Virus record (IMG/VR): IMGVR_UViG_3300031673_000285
Location: 1 to 33,133 of that record
DNA from: a virus
Length of the DNA: 33,133 bases
Strand: one strand, 5' to 3'
Each line of letters begins with the position of its first letter. The stretch's first letter is position 1. The notes below the pieces were generated by a model. The model searched no databases. It worked only from the letters and a program-made list of their open reading frames with translations, and was not told the origin of the DNA. The translations under genes and the position numbers were made by a program. Below, in pieces: positions 22,096 through 30,202 of the stretch.

Positions 22096-23049
22096 ATGTC
22101 AGTTATTGCAGAATTATTTACAGAGAAATTCCGTCCAAAGGAACTTGCATCATTAATAGCGCCCGATAGAATTAAAACTGAATTATCTCGAGGTTTAATT
22201 CAGAATCTTTTATTACATGGGAGTGCCGGTACCGGAAAAACAAGTGCTCTATTTATTTTATCAAAGCCTTATACTTCACTTTATATTAATGCTTCTTCAG
22301 AACGAGGTATTGATATGCTTCGTGATAAAATTGGAAAATTTTGTGCAACTATATCTCTTGAAGGAGGAAAAGAAAAACTTAAGTGTGTTATCTTGGATGA
22401 GGTTGATGGTGCAACACCTGAATTTTTTAACGCATTTAAAGCATCAATGGAACGTTACTCGAATGTTGCAAGATTTATTGCTTCATGTAATTATATTCAA
22501 AAAGTTCCAGATGCTATACAATCTCGATTCAACTGCATTTCCTTTGATCCAATAAACACAGAAGAAGAAAAATATCTAATAGATGAATATAAGAAAAGAG
22601 TAGCATTAATTCTAAACGCCATCAAAATAACATATACTGGTAATATTCTTGAAAACTTTGTTAAAAATGATTTTCCGGATATGAGATCATTACTTAATAA
22701 ATTACAAAGTTTTTATCTTCAAGGTATTAAAGAATTGAATTCAAAAAATTATAATATTAATTTTGATTTTGAAGATCTATATAAACTTTGTTTCAATAAA
22801 CCAGATAAAGCATATGAAAATTATAAATTTATAGTTTCAGAATATTCAAGTAGAATAGACGATGCTTTGAATTGTTTAGGTCAAGATTTTATCGAATATA
22901 TTAAATCAAAAAATCCTTATAAAATTGAAAAAATTCCTTTAATTATTATAGCAGTTGCAGAACATCAGGCGCAAAGAACACAGGTTATCGATCCGTTAAT
23001 TACGTTGTTGTCACTGTGTTATAAAATTCAAATCATTATAAATAGTTAA
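22096..23049 (+). CDS. 44: Clamp loader ATPase subunit (T4 gp44-like)
   Basis: At 317 residues it matches T4 gp44 (319). Walker A GSAGTGKT is at 42-49, Walker B CVILDEVDG at 97-105, sensor-type FIASCN at about 127-132 and the clamp-loader signature SRF at 143-145. The N-terminal FTEKFRPKELASLI is the usual RFC/gp44 opening. Five-subunit loaders of gp44 and gp62 open the sliding clamp at primer ends. A gp62-like gene lies at 25278. No clamp gene or polymerase is in this window. Confidence 0.9.
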   Translation: MSVIAELFTEKFRPKELASLIAPDRIKTELSRGLIQNLLLHGSAGTGKTSALFILSKPYTSLYINASSERGIDMLRDKIGKFCATISLEGGKEKLKCVILDEVDGATPEFFNAFKASMERYSNVARFIASCNYIQKVPDAIQSRFNCISFDPINTEEEKYLIDEYKKRVALILNAIKITYTGNILENFVKNDFPDMRSLLNKLQSFYLQGIKELNSKNYNINFDFEDLYKLCFNKPDKAYENYKFIVSEYSSRIDDALNCLGQDFIEYIKSKNPYKIEKIPLIIIAVAEHQAQRTQVIDPLITLLSLCYKIQIIINS

Positions 23050-23080
23050 AAATATAGAAACACATATAAAATAAAAATTC

Positions 23081-23272
23081 ATGACAATAAATATTAACGA
23101 TAATTCAAATTTACTAATAGAGACTAAACCTATTATAAAAATTACAAAGATGTTAAACATAGAAGGATATATTTATGTAAAAGTGCCATATACAATAACC
23201 TGTGATTTAACCGATATTCCTCCAGAAAAACATGATATCGTTATTAAAACATTAATGACACTTTCAATTTAG
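23081..23272 (+). CDS. Small hypothetical protein
   Basis: A 63-residue protein, MTININDNSNLLIETKPIIK..., with strand-rich sequence and a final helix (EKHDIVIKTLMTLSI). No motif is recognised. It lies between the clamp-loader gene and the promoter of the HAD gene. Confidence 0.5.
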   Translation: MTININDNSNLLIETKPIIKITKMLNIEGYIYVKVPYTITCDLTDIPPEKHDIVIKTLMTLSI

Positions 23273-23310
23273 TAAAATTAACATCATTTTTATCCATAAA
23301 TATTTTCTCG

Positions 23311-23334
23311 ATTCAGAAATTTTAATTATATTTA
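23311..23334 (+). promoter_or_regulatory. Promoter placed to give a leaderless HAD mRNA
   Basis: ATTCAGA and TATATTTA (23327-23334) with standard spacing. The ATG of the HAD gene begins only 5 nt after the -7 element, where transcription should start. Confidence 0.65.
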
Positions 23335-23338
23335 TATA

Positions 23339-23812
23339 ATGAAAAAATATATCTATTTAGATATTGACGGAGTTTTAAGTTTAGGAAGTGAAATACACCC
23401 AAAACTTACAAAGTGGGGATATGTTCATAGATTTAATTCAAAGGCTGTTAAAATTTTAAATGAAATATTAAAAGAAACTGATGCAGAAATAATAATATCA
23501 AGTGATTGGAAAGATCATTATTCTTTAAAGGATTTACAAGAAATATTTTTAGAATTTGCTAATATTATTAAAGCGCCAATTGATATTACTGGTTCTTATC
23601 CATATAAAACATTACAATTATTAGAAGAAATTAGAGCAAATGAAATAATTAATCATGTTAATAAATTGAAACCATATTATTGGGTAGCTATAGATGATTT
23701 AAATTTAGTGGCATGGATTCCTGAAAGACATTTTATTTATACTCCATTGTTTATGGAAGGAATCAAACAAACAGGAAAGCGCGATGAAATAATACGTAAA
23801 TTAATGTTATAA
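23339..23812 (+). CDS. HAD-family phosphatase, RNA-repair (SAK) type
   Basis: A 157-residue protein with HAD motif I LDIDGVLS (D8, D10), motif II IIISSDW (Ser about 54) and a late acidic motif WVAIDDLNLVAW (Asp119-120). This short layout resembles the HAD domain of 'Swiss Army Knife' RNA-repair proteins. Such enzymes remove terminal phosphates. With the kinase-like protein at 13076 and RNA ligase 1, it would complete end-healing, as the phosphatase half of T4 Pnkp does. That role is inferred. The promoter abuts the start codon, so the mRNA is probably leaderless. Confidence 0.7.
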   Translation: MKKYIYLDIDGVLSLGSEIHPKLTKWGYVHRFNSKAVKILNEILKETDAEIIISSDWKDHYSLKDLQEIFLEFANIIKAPIDITGSYPYKTLQLLEEIRANEIINHVNKLKPYYWVAIDDLNLVAWIPERHFIYTPLFMEGIKQTGKRDEIIRKLML

Positions 23813-23844
23813 CGAGATATCACTATAATAAATATAAATACAAA

Positions 23845-25008
23845 ATGACTAATTTAATTTTTGATTTAAATAATATAATTCATAGAAGTCTATTCATAGT
23901 ATCTGGATATGGAAAAAATTCATTTACATTTGATACACAAGCTGAGATTGATCAATTGATACGTAAAATAGCAACAGATACTGCATTTATAATTCGTCTT
24001 ATCAATCCTTCGCGGGTTATATTTGCTCAAGATGATAGTTCTTGGAGAAAAACAATTAAAATTGATGAAAATGAAGGATACAAAGCTAATAGATTTAAAT
24101 CTAAAAAGATAAATTGGAATAATGTGTATGAAGCTGTAGATGAATTTACTGAAATTATGGAAAATAATGGAATGCTTGTAACTAAAATTTCAACAGCAGA
24201 AGCCGATGACATTATTTCATTGTGGTCTCGTGAATTGTCTTTAAAACAAAATCAACATGTTATCATAGTATCAGGAGATGAAGATCTTCGTCAATTGGTT
24301 GATTATGTTCCAATGAAAAACATATATGTGACAGTATTTAATCCTTTTATGCAAGGTAAAAATGCTTTTCGAAAATTATATGTTCATAAATTCTTTGAAG
24401 ATTGGATAAACACTATGGATAATGTAGATTTCATGAACATGAAAGCAACTATTAATATAGACAAAGAAGATTTTAGAAAAATAATAACAGCCAAAAAAAC
24501 AAAAATGGAAATTATAGATGGACGTATGATAGGACTTCGTAAGATTTTTTGTGGAGATGATGGTGATAATATCCCTGCATTCTATAGTTGGTTAAATGAT
24601 AAAAATGTTGAAATAAGAATAACTGATTCTAAGTTTAAAAAGATTTATGAAAAAATAATTGAACACTCCGATGAATTAATTACTCATTGTGATATAATTA
24701 AAAGAGCCGATAAAGTTTTAAAAGCAATTAATAGTGTTACTAAACAAAATTTTTCGCTTAATATACAAGATAGAATTCTAAGACAAATTAAACTTGTAGT
24801 TCTTGACCCAGAATTTTTTCCAAAAGAAATAATTGAAAAATTTGAAGAATCAAAAGAAATACAATTGGATAAACCCCGAGTTAATTATTCAAATTTGAAT
24901 ATGTATAATCTCTTAGAAGGAACAAGATATGTTCGTGAAAGAAAAAGTGAAAATGAAGCTCCAATATTTAAACAGATAGATAGAATACAAGGTAACGCAT
25001 TATTTTAA
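23845..25008 (+). CDS. rnh: FEN/T4 RNase H-type 5'-3' exonuclease
   Basis: A 387-residue protein with FEN-superfamily acidic motifs: D7 in LIFDLNN, AEADDIISLW (E119, D121, D122), VSGDEDLRQL (D145, D147) and the helix-hairpin-helix-like GDDGDNIP (about 238). T4 RNase H (305 residues) removes RNA primers from lagging strands. This version is longer, with an insertion around 165-215 and an extended C-terminus. The C-terminal QIDRIQGNALF could contact the sliding clamp, as such tails often do; that is inference. Its placement after the clamp loader fits replication. Confidence 0.85.
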   Translation: MTNLIFDLNNIIHRSLFIVSGYGKNSFTFDTQAEIDQLIRKIATDTAFIIRLINPSRVIFAQDDSSWRKTIKIDENEGYKANRFKSKKINWNNVYEAVDEFTEIMENNGMLVTKISTAEADDIISLWSRELSLKQNQHVIIVSGDEDLRQLVDYVPMKNIYVTVFNPFMQGKNAFRKLYVHKFFEDWINTMDNVDFMNMKATINIDKEDFRKIITAKKTKMEIIDGRMIGLRKIFCGDDGDNIPAFYSWLNDKNVEIRITDSKFKKIYEKIIEHSDELITHCDIIKRADKVLKAINSVTKQNFSLNIQDRILRQIKLVVLDPEFFPKEIIEKFEESKEIQLDKPRVNYSNLNMYNLLEGTRYVRERKSENEAPIFKQIDRIQGNALF

Positions 25009-25047
25009 TATTACGAAAATATAAATTTAAATTTAAAAATAGAAAAA

Positions 25048-25275
25048 ATGAAAACAAAAATGATTGACAAAATTATTGGGAGTTTATTACTCAGTTTGTT
25101 CCCAGTTCTAATGATTCTAATGTTTATAGCATTAACAGGAGAACACGGAATATTATATGCTATAGTTTCGTATGTGCTTACAGGCATTACAGCTGGTATT
25201 ATTTTGTTGGGAATATATCTTGTGCTTTTAATTAAAAAGTATATAAAAGAACATGTTAAATTCTTAAATATATAA
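25048..25275 (+). CDS. Small membrane protein
   Basis: A 75-residue protein with a short basic N-terminus (MKTKMIDK) and two transmembrane segments (about 9-30 and 36-62), ending with a charged KKYIKEHVK tail. It lies between two replication genes. Function unknown. Confidence 0.55.
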   Translation: MKTKMIDKIIGSLLLSLFPVLMILMFIALTGEHGILYAIVSYVLTGITAGIILLGIYLVLLIKKYIKEHVKFLNI

Positions 25276-25277
25276 GA

Positions 25278-25697
25278 ATGATAGAATTTTTTGATGCTAT
25301 TAAAATTATTTTTACTGATCCAGTAAAATATAAAGAGTTAACTCGTGGTGAAAAACAAAAATATTATTTTCTTTTAAATAGAAGATTTGCAATTAATTTT
25401 CCCATGCAAGCAAACGCATTGCAGCATCTTAAAATAAACCAGGCAGCAGTCATTGATTTTTGGCAAAATTTTCTTCGTAAACAATATAAATATATTCCTG
25501 GGTGGATGTATACGAAAGGAGTTAAAAAAGCGCAAGAAGTAAAAGAAAAAAAGTTAAATGTAAGTAATGAAACGATAAAAGAATATTGCAAACGTTTTAA
25601 AGTTGATCCAAAATCTGTAAGAGATGCGCTTGAATTTTATGAAGTAGATATGGTAAAGGAATTAAAACAATTTGAAAATATATTAAAACAAAAATGA
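25278..25697 (+). CDS. 62: Clamp loader small subunit (gp62-like)
   Basis: A 139-residue protein. YYFLLNRRFAINFPMQANAL is followed by HLKINQAAVIDFWQNFLRKQ and IPGWMYTKG, then a C-terminal helical region with VSNETIKEYCKRFKV. This order (INR..A..FP..AN, a D-F helix, a Trp, and a final helix) matches the short gp62 clamp-loader subunits of cyanophages. It does not resemble T4 gp62 itself closely. Occurrence near the gp44-like gene supports the call. Its end overlaps the next gene by 4 nt (ATGA). Confidence 0.65.
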   Translation: MIEFFDAIKIIFTDPVKYKELTRGEKQKYYFLLNRRFAINFPMQANALQHLKINQAAVIDFWQNFLRKQYKYIPGWMYTKGVKKAQEVKEKKLNVSNETIKEYCKRFKVDPKSVRDALEFYEVDMVKELKQFENILKQK

Positions 25698-25900
25698 AAG
25701 AACCTCGAGTAAAAAATATTATTAAAAATTACACAAAGGGCAATCTTGGACAAGTTTATGAATATCTTACACAGTCCGATATGGTAGTAGATCCTAGTAC
25801 TTGGTGTGGTAGAATTAAACAACTAATTGAAGATAAACATTATAATACAGCAAAAGAAATTATTGAACTAACTGCATATAAATTTATTAAATTAAAATAA
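25694..25900 (+). CDS. Small helical hypothetical protein
   Basis: A 68-residue helical protein, MKEPRVKNIIKNYTKGNLGQ..., ending in AKEIIELTAYKFIKLK. Its ATG overlaps the gp62-like stop by 4 nt, so the two are probably made in fixed ratio. It could be a replication accessory factor, but no family is recognised. Confidence 0.55.
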   Translation: MKEPRVKNIIKNYTKGNLGQVYEYLTQSDMVVDPSTWCGRIKQLIEDKHYNTAKEIIELTAYKFIKLK

Positions 25901-25901
25901 G

Positions 25902-26441
25902 ATGAACGAACAAAACAAAAAACAAGAAAATCTAGAAGAATCTAATGATTTAATAAAAGATATTGATATAAGAGAAATTATTCCAAATATTATAGATAAC
26001 TATCTTATTGCTATATTAGATAATCATCATACTGTAGTTATTCCTATGCATATAACCGGGTCACACTTTAAAGTATGGAAAAAAAGTAGAGGAGGCATAT
26101 TTTCAAGGGATGTTTTAAATTATACACTTAATATATCTCATGGAAATTATGTGTATATTAAGACTAAAACACTTAATTGTATTGCCCGAATTATATCTGA
26201 AGATGAAGAACTTACTTTTAAAACTTTAAAACTGGTTGATGGACAAATTAAAGACCGGCCGTATATGATATTAAAAAAATTAAACGAAGACGAAAAATTT
26301 ATTAATACTCAAAAATATACAAATGAAAAAGAGATAGAAGACGAAAATACTATTCCTACTCCCGTTTTAACGTTGAATAAGCCCTCTCAAGATGATGATT
26401 TTGAATATCGAGTTGGGAGTATATCTCTTTTGAAAGAATAA
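25902..26441 (+). CDS. Hypothetical protein
   Basis: A 179-residue protein with an acidic, polar N-terminus (MNEQNKKQENLEESNDL), a beta-rich centre (YLIAILDNHHTVVIPMHITG, YVYIKTKTLNCIARII) and a low-complexity acidic tail (KEIEDENTIPTP). No family is recognised. It follows the previous gene by one base. Confidence 0.55.
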   Translation: MNEQNKKQENLEESNDLIKDIDIREIIPNIIDNYLIAILDNHHTVVIPMHITGSHFKVWKKSRGGIFSRDVLNYTLNISHGNYVYIKTKTLNCIARIISEDEELTFKTLKLVDGQIKDRPYMILKKLNEDEKFINTQKYTNEKEIEDENTIPTPVLTLNKPSQDDDFEYRVGSISLLKE

Positions 26442-26471
26442 CTTAATACATAATTATTAAATTTAGTATAT

Positions 26472-27170
26472 ATGATTAAAATTAATACTAAAAAATTATT
26501 ATTTGTTTTAACTACATTTATAATTTTTTTAAGTACTTCGACGACTGTTTATGCTCCGGCTATGGATAAAGAACAAAAGCTCGACGCACAAATAGAATTT
26601 TTAAAAATAGATTATGATTCGGCAACATTGCAATTAATTGAAGCTGTTGAAAATTATATTAATGAATATAGTAAAGGTTCATTAATAGATGTAGAATTAA
26701 TAATAAGATTAAGTGATATATATGACGTCGACTTATTATTAATATTAGCTCAAGGACATTTAGAATCACACTTTGGAACAAGAGGATTAGCTTCTATGAC
26801 TAATTCAGTGTTTAACGTTGGAACTTATGATAATGGAACTATATTATATCAATATAGCCATCCAAATTATTCTATTGAGCCCTATATACAATTATTAAAA
26901 AGTCGATATTTGACTCAAAAATCAACTAAAGATTTATTAAATGATGAATTTGTTAATATAAACGGAAAACGATATTCGTCAAATAAGCGATATGAAAAAG
27001 ATTTATTAAAAATTATTGATAATATTGAGAGAAAAACATCTATTGATAGTTTACAACATATAAGAAAAATACGTGCAATGTTTAAAGATAAAACAGATTT
27101 TGAGTACATTTTTGAATTTCAAAATAATAATAAATTATTAAAAAGTGAAACACTTTTAGCAAAATTATAA
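26472..27170 (+). CDS. Endolysin-like glucosaminidase with signal peptide
   Basis: A 232-residue protein. Residues 1-28 are a signal peptide or signal anchor (LLFVLTTFIIFLSTSTTVYA). The central domain has the N-acetylglucosaminidase pattern LLLILAQGHLESHFGTRG, with E98 as predicted acid, followed by SVFNVGTYDNG. The C-terminus (about 165-232) is basic and helical. Such enzymes cut the glycan strands of peptidoglycan; a secreted form implies export by the host Sec system. It probably serves lysis, or local wall opening. The HD gene starts 2 nt after its stop. Confidence 0.75.
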   Translation: MIKINTKKLLFVLTTFIIFLSTSTTVYAPAMDKEQKLDAQIEFLKIDYDSATLQLIEAVENYINEYSKGSLIDVELIIRLSDIYDVDLLLILAQGHLESHFGTRGLASMTNSVFNVGTYDNGTILYQYSHPNYSIEPYIQLLKSRYLTQKSTKDLLNDEFVNINGKRYSSNKRYEKDLLKIIDNIERKTSIDSLQHIRKIRAMFKDKTDFEYIFEFQNNNKLLKSETLLAKL

Positions 27171-27172
27171 TT

Positions 27173-27766
27173 ATGAATAATATAATAGAAAGTTTTAATA
27201 AAGCGGCATCTTTATTAATTAAAAGAGACGGTCTTGATGAATTTATTAATTGGCTTAAAATAGAAACTGATTTTTTTATTGCTCCAGCATCTTCAAGATT
27301 TCATGGAAATTATGACGGAGGATTAATAGAACATTCGTTATTAGTTGCAAGATTTGCGCTTCATAATTTCAATTTTGTTGTCAAAGAAAATCCTGATTTA
27401 GAATATCTTAGAGATTCAGTTATTTTTTGTGGATTATTTCATGATGTTTGTAAAACAAATTACTATGTAAAAGAAACAAAATGGAGAAAAGATATTAATA
27501 ATAAATGGGAATCATATGAAGGTTGGAGTGTAAAAGATACTTTTCCTTTTGGACACGGAGAAAAAAGTGTGTATCTTATATCAAAGTATATTAATATTAC
27601 AAATGCTGAAGCCATGGCAATTCGTTGGCATATGGCATGCTTTGAACCAAGCTTAATAGTTCCAAATAATCCACAATATTATGCATTTAATCAAGCTATA
27701 GATCACCCATTAGTAAGATTAATCATAGCAGCTGACATGCTGGCAATATCCTTAGAAGAAAAATAG
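27173..27766 (+). CDS. HD-domain phosphohydrolase (YhaM-like HD module)
   Basis: A 197-residue protein: H54 in GGLIEHSLLVARF, the H90-D91 pair in CGLFHDVCKTNYY, FPFGHGEKS, AMAIRWHM and a late Asp in IIAADML. This set matches the HD module of YhaM-type 3'-5' exonucleases and stand-alone phage hydrolases. The family acts on phosphate esters of nucleotides or RNA; the substrate is unknown. It differs from the HD protein at 3147, so the window has two distinct HD enzymes. Confidence 0.75.
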   Translation: MNNIIESFNKAASLLIKRDGLDEFINWLKIETDFFIAPASSRFHGNYDGGLIEHSLLVARFALHNFNFVVKENPDLEYLRDSVIFCGLFHDVCKTNYYVKETKWRKDINNKWESYEGWSVKDTFPFGHGEKSVYLISKYINITNAEAMAIRWHMACFEPSLIVPNNPQYYAFNQAIDHPLVRLIIAADMLAISLEEK

Positions 27767-27780
27767 ATGTTTAATATAAT

Positions 27781-27895
27781 TAATATTACATTAAGTACAT
27801 ATATCCATATGGGTTCTTTAAGCGGCTTAAAGCGGCTTTCGATAAATTAGAAGAATCAAAATCACACAAGAAATGGGTTACCTTATCTCCAAATC
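27781..27895 (+). pseudogene. Possible gene remnant without start codon
   Basis: In one forward frame the stretch reads GFFKRLKAAFDKLEESKSHK and then KWVTLSPNQN before running into the terminator. It looks like a protein C-terminus, but I find no start codon and an in-frame stop lies about 27 bp upstream of the listed start. Base composition is slightly more G+C-rich (AAGCGGCTTAAAGCGG). It may be a leftover of a deleted gene, or chance. Confidence 0.25.
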
Positions 27896-27925
27896 AAAAC
27901 TCCTCAGGAATTCCTGAGGAGTTTT
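27896..27925. terminator. Perfect 30-bp palindromic terminator
   Basis: AAAACTCCTCAGGAA followed by its exact reverse complement, ending in GTTTTTG. It works in either direction. It separates the endolysin-HD genes from the ankyrin-fusion gene. Confidence 0.85.
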
Positions 27926-27958
27926 TGTTTGAATATATAAATAAAATGATATGCTCAT

Positions 27959-28831
27959 ATGAAAAATCTTGTAAAAGAATCGATTAACGAAAAGTTTGTT
28001 GAAGATTCAGATCCTATAGCTGATATGGGCATCGGTATGAAGCATCAAATAAAGAAATGGATTGAAACAGAAACTGGATATAAATATAAAGAAAAAGATC
28101 TGTTGTGGATTTGCGCTGAAGAAGGAAAAATCGAGTTTGTTAAATATTTATTAGACACAGAAGCAGATGTACATGCAGATAATGATCATGCTTTACAGGT
28201 GGCAAGTCGCAATGGGCATACTGATGTAGTGAAACTTTTGTTGGATGCTGGCGCAGATGTTCATGCAGATAATGATCATGCTTTACTATCAGCAAGTAAC
28301 TATGGACATGATAAAGTGGTTAAAATTCTTAAAGATCATATCGCTAAAGAAAAAAAGAACAAAGTCGTTAAAGAAAACCTAAACGAAAAGTTTATTGAAG
28401 ATTCAGATCCTATAGAAGATATGGGAATTGGAATACGACATCTAATAGAAGAATGGATAGAAAATTACTATCGAAAATTGGCTCCTCCTTATAGAGATAT
28501 TGAATTTACGATAAATGATGATGGGACTATCGACGTTAATAATAGTAGTGTAAATTTTTATCACTCGGGGTTAACAAAACTTCCAGATTACATTCAATTT
28601 AATAAAGTTGCTGGAAACTTTTGGATTAATAATAATAATCTGACAACACTTAAAGGGTGTCCTCGTATAGTAGGTGGTAGCTTTTGGTGTAATGGTAATA
28701 AACTAAAATCTCTTAAATATGCGCCTGAAAAAGTTGGTGCAAAATTTGGGTGTTCAGAAAATGCTGTCAAATTTACTAAAAAAGATGTTTTAAAAATATG
28801 TAAAGTTGATCCTAAATTCATAGAAACATAA
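27959..28831 (+). CDS. Ankyrin / leucine-rich fusion protein with a duplicated leader motif
   Basis: A 290-residue protein made of two parallel halves. Each half opens with NEKF.EDSDPI.DMGIG plus a helix (residues 10-36 and 142-168). The first half then has about two ankyrin repeats (LLDAGADVHADNDHALLSAS; the copies are almost identical in DNA). The second has leucine-rich-type repeats (LTTLKGCPRIVGGSFWCNGN, LKSLKYAPEKVG). Both repeat types bind proteins. The repeated opening may be a targeting signal, for example for packaging into the virion, as T4 does with its capsid-targeting sequence; that is inference. The gene looks like a fusion of two related genes. Confidence 0.7.
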   Translation: MKNLVKESINEKFVEDSDPIADMGIGMKHQIKKWIETETGYKYKEKDLLWICAEEGKIEFVKYLLDTEADVHADNDHALQVASRNGHTDVVKLLLDAGADVHADNDHALLSASNYGHDKVVKILKDHIAKEKKNKVVKENLNEKFIEDSDPIEDMGIGIRHLIEEWIENYYRKLAPPYRDIEFTINDDGTIDVNNSSVNFYHSGLTKLPDYIQFNKVAGNFWINNNNLTTLKGCPRIVGGSFWCNGNKLKSLKYAPEKVGAKFGCSENAVKFTKKDVLKICKVDPKFIET

Positions 28832-28859
28832 ATATATAAAATAAAATAATCATATAAAT

Positions 28860-29651
28860 ATGGATGCAACTAAATATAAATTTAATTTACAAAAATCTCC
28901 TGATGATTCTCGAGACTTTTTGCTTGAATCAATCTATCCTGACGCTGTTGTACTTCCAGAGGAATGGGATTTAAGACCTCAGATGAAACCCATTAGAGAT
29001 CAAGGTAGTCAAGGGACATGTTCAGCACAAACTGCGGCAGCAATTAAAGAATGGCAAGAATTGATCGATATTAAATTTAGTGAATATATGTCTCCACAAT
29101 TCATTTATAATTTAAGAGAAAATCAAGGATCCGAAGGAATGTATCCTAGAAACACTATGGATATTCTTCATAAAATTGGAATTGTTTCTGAAAATCATTA
29201 TCCTTATGGAACATTTACATCAATTTCATCTTATTTAAAAGAAATTGCAGTAAAACATAAAATTCAAGGATATGCGCAAGTTAATACAATTGATTCTTTA
29301 AAAAAGGCATTATTTGCAAATGGCCCATGTTATATTGCGTTTCCGGTTTATAATCCTAATAAAATGGAATTTTGGAAACCAGATTTTACAGGACAAAACA
29401 TGTTGGGTGGGCACGCAGTTTGCGTATCGGGATATCTCAAAGATAAATTTATTATACGAAATTCATGGAGTTCTCAATGGGGAGACGGAGGATACACATA
29501 TTTTCCATTTTCTCAGTGGGGTATGCACTGGGAATGTTGGACTGCTATAGATGAAAATTCAAATTCTGAAAATTTAGCTGATAAGGCTGAAAGAATGTTT
29601 TGTGCTAGAAGTTTTTTTAGAAGAATATTCGGAAAAAAAGTTAATAGATAG
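28860..29651 (+). CDS. Papain-like (C1) cysteine protease
   Basis: A 263-residue protein with the papain catalytic set: Q48 and C54 in RDQGSQGTCSAQ, H186 in GGHAVCVSGY, and N202 in IIRNSWSSQWGDGGY. The N-terminal WDLRPQMKPIRDQG is the usual start of the mature C1 domain, so there is no long propeptide. No signal peptide is visible; it acts in the cytoplasm or is carried in the virion. C1 proteases are unusual in phages but occur in large ones. It follows the ankyrin/LRR gene directly, so that protein could be an adaptor or substrate. Confidence 0.85.
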   Translation: MDATKYKFNLQKSPDDSRDFLLESIYPDAVVLPEEWDLRPQMKPIRDQGSQGTCSAQTAAAIKEWQELIDIKFSEYMSPQFIYNLRENQGSEGMYPRNTMDILHKIGIVSENHYPYGTFTSISSYLKEIAVKHKIQGYAQVNTIDSLKKALFANGPCYIAFPVYNPNKMEFWKPDFTGQNMLGGHAVCVSGYLKDKFIIRNSWSSQWGDGGYTYFPFSQWGMHWECWTAIDENSNSENLADKAERMFCARSFFRRIFGKKVNR

Positions 29652-29680
29652 AACTAATTGTACCTAAAAAATAAAATAAC

Positions 29681-29956
29681 ATGCAACAACATATTTTTCA
29701 ACAATTTTTTGGACCACAACAAGCACAAATTCAGCAACACGCACCTGAATATATAATTCATAATGAAACAGTTCTTGAACTTATAAATAATTGGGAGCAT
29801 GTTCAAAATTTAATGGAAAGACATAGAACAGGAAAACTGCAACAAGTAGATAAATGGGAACATTTATGGTATAATTTTATCATTACTAATAATATAGATA
29901 TAACATCATATAAAAATAAAGAAGATTTTCTTACACTTAATTGGAGAATTCCTTAA
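29681..29956 (+). CDS. Gln-rich hypothetical protein
   Basis: A 91-residue protein with a Gln-rich start (MQQHIFQQFFGPQQAQIQQH) and a Trp-rich helical remainder (LELINNWEHVQNLMERH, KWEHLWYNF). No family is recognised. Confidence 0.55.
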   Translation: MQQHIFQQFFGPQQAQIQQHAPEYIIHNETVLELINNWEHVQNLMERHRTGKLQQVDKWEHLWYNFIITNNIDITSYKNKEDFLTLNWRIP

Positions 29957-29971
29957 AAATAAAATGATATT

Positions 29972-30202
29972 ATGAAAATAAAATCAAACTTAGTACCGGT
30001 TAAAAGAGTTTTGCAAATGATTAAAGAATGTCAGAATCAAAATCAAATTGATAGTTGCAAAATAGTAATTGAAAATTATGTAAAGTCTGTAAAAAAACAT
30101 GGGATATCAAATATAAAAGATTTGCAAAATAGATTAGATGAAGAATTATTAACCAGACAAGAACAATTATATCTTGTTAAAATTTTTAATAAAAATATTT
30201 AA
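29972..30202 (+). CDS. Small helical protein
   Basis: A 76-residue, charged helical protein (VKRVLQMIKECQNQNQIDSC, LQNRLDEELLTRQEQLYLVK). No motif is recognised. Its 3' end overlaps the convergent GNAT-like gene by 4 nt. Confidence 0.55.
   Translation: MKIKSNLVPVKRVLQMIKECQNQNQIDSCKIVIENYVKSVKKHGISNIKDLQNRLDEELLTRQEQLYLVKIFNKNI

Noticed and set aside
22217-22555. 112-codon open frame inside the clamp-loader gene
   Set aside because: It lies entirely within the gp44-like gene, which has complete ATPase motifs; the shadow frame has no recognisable protein features.
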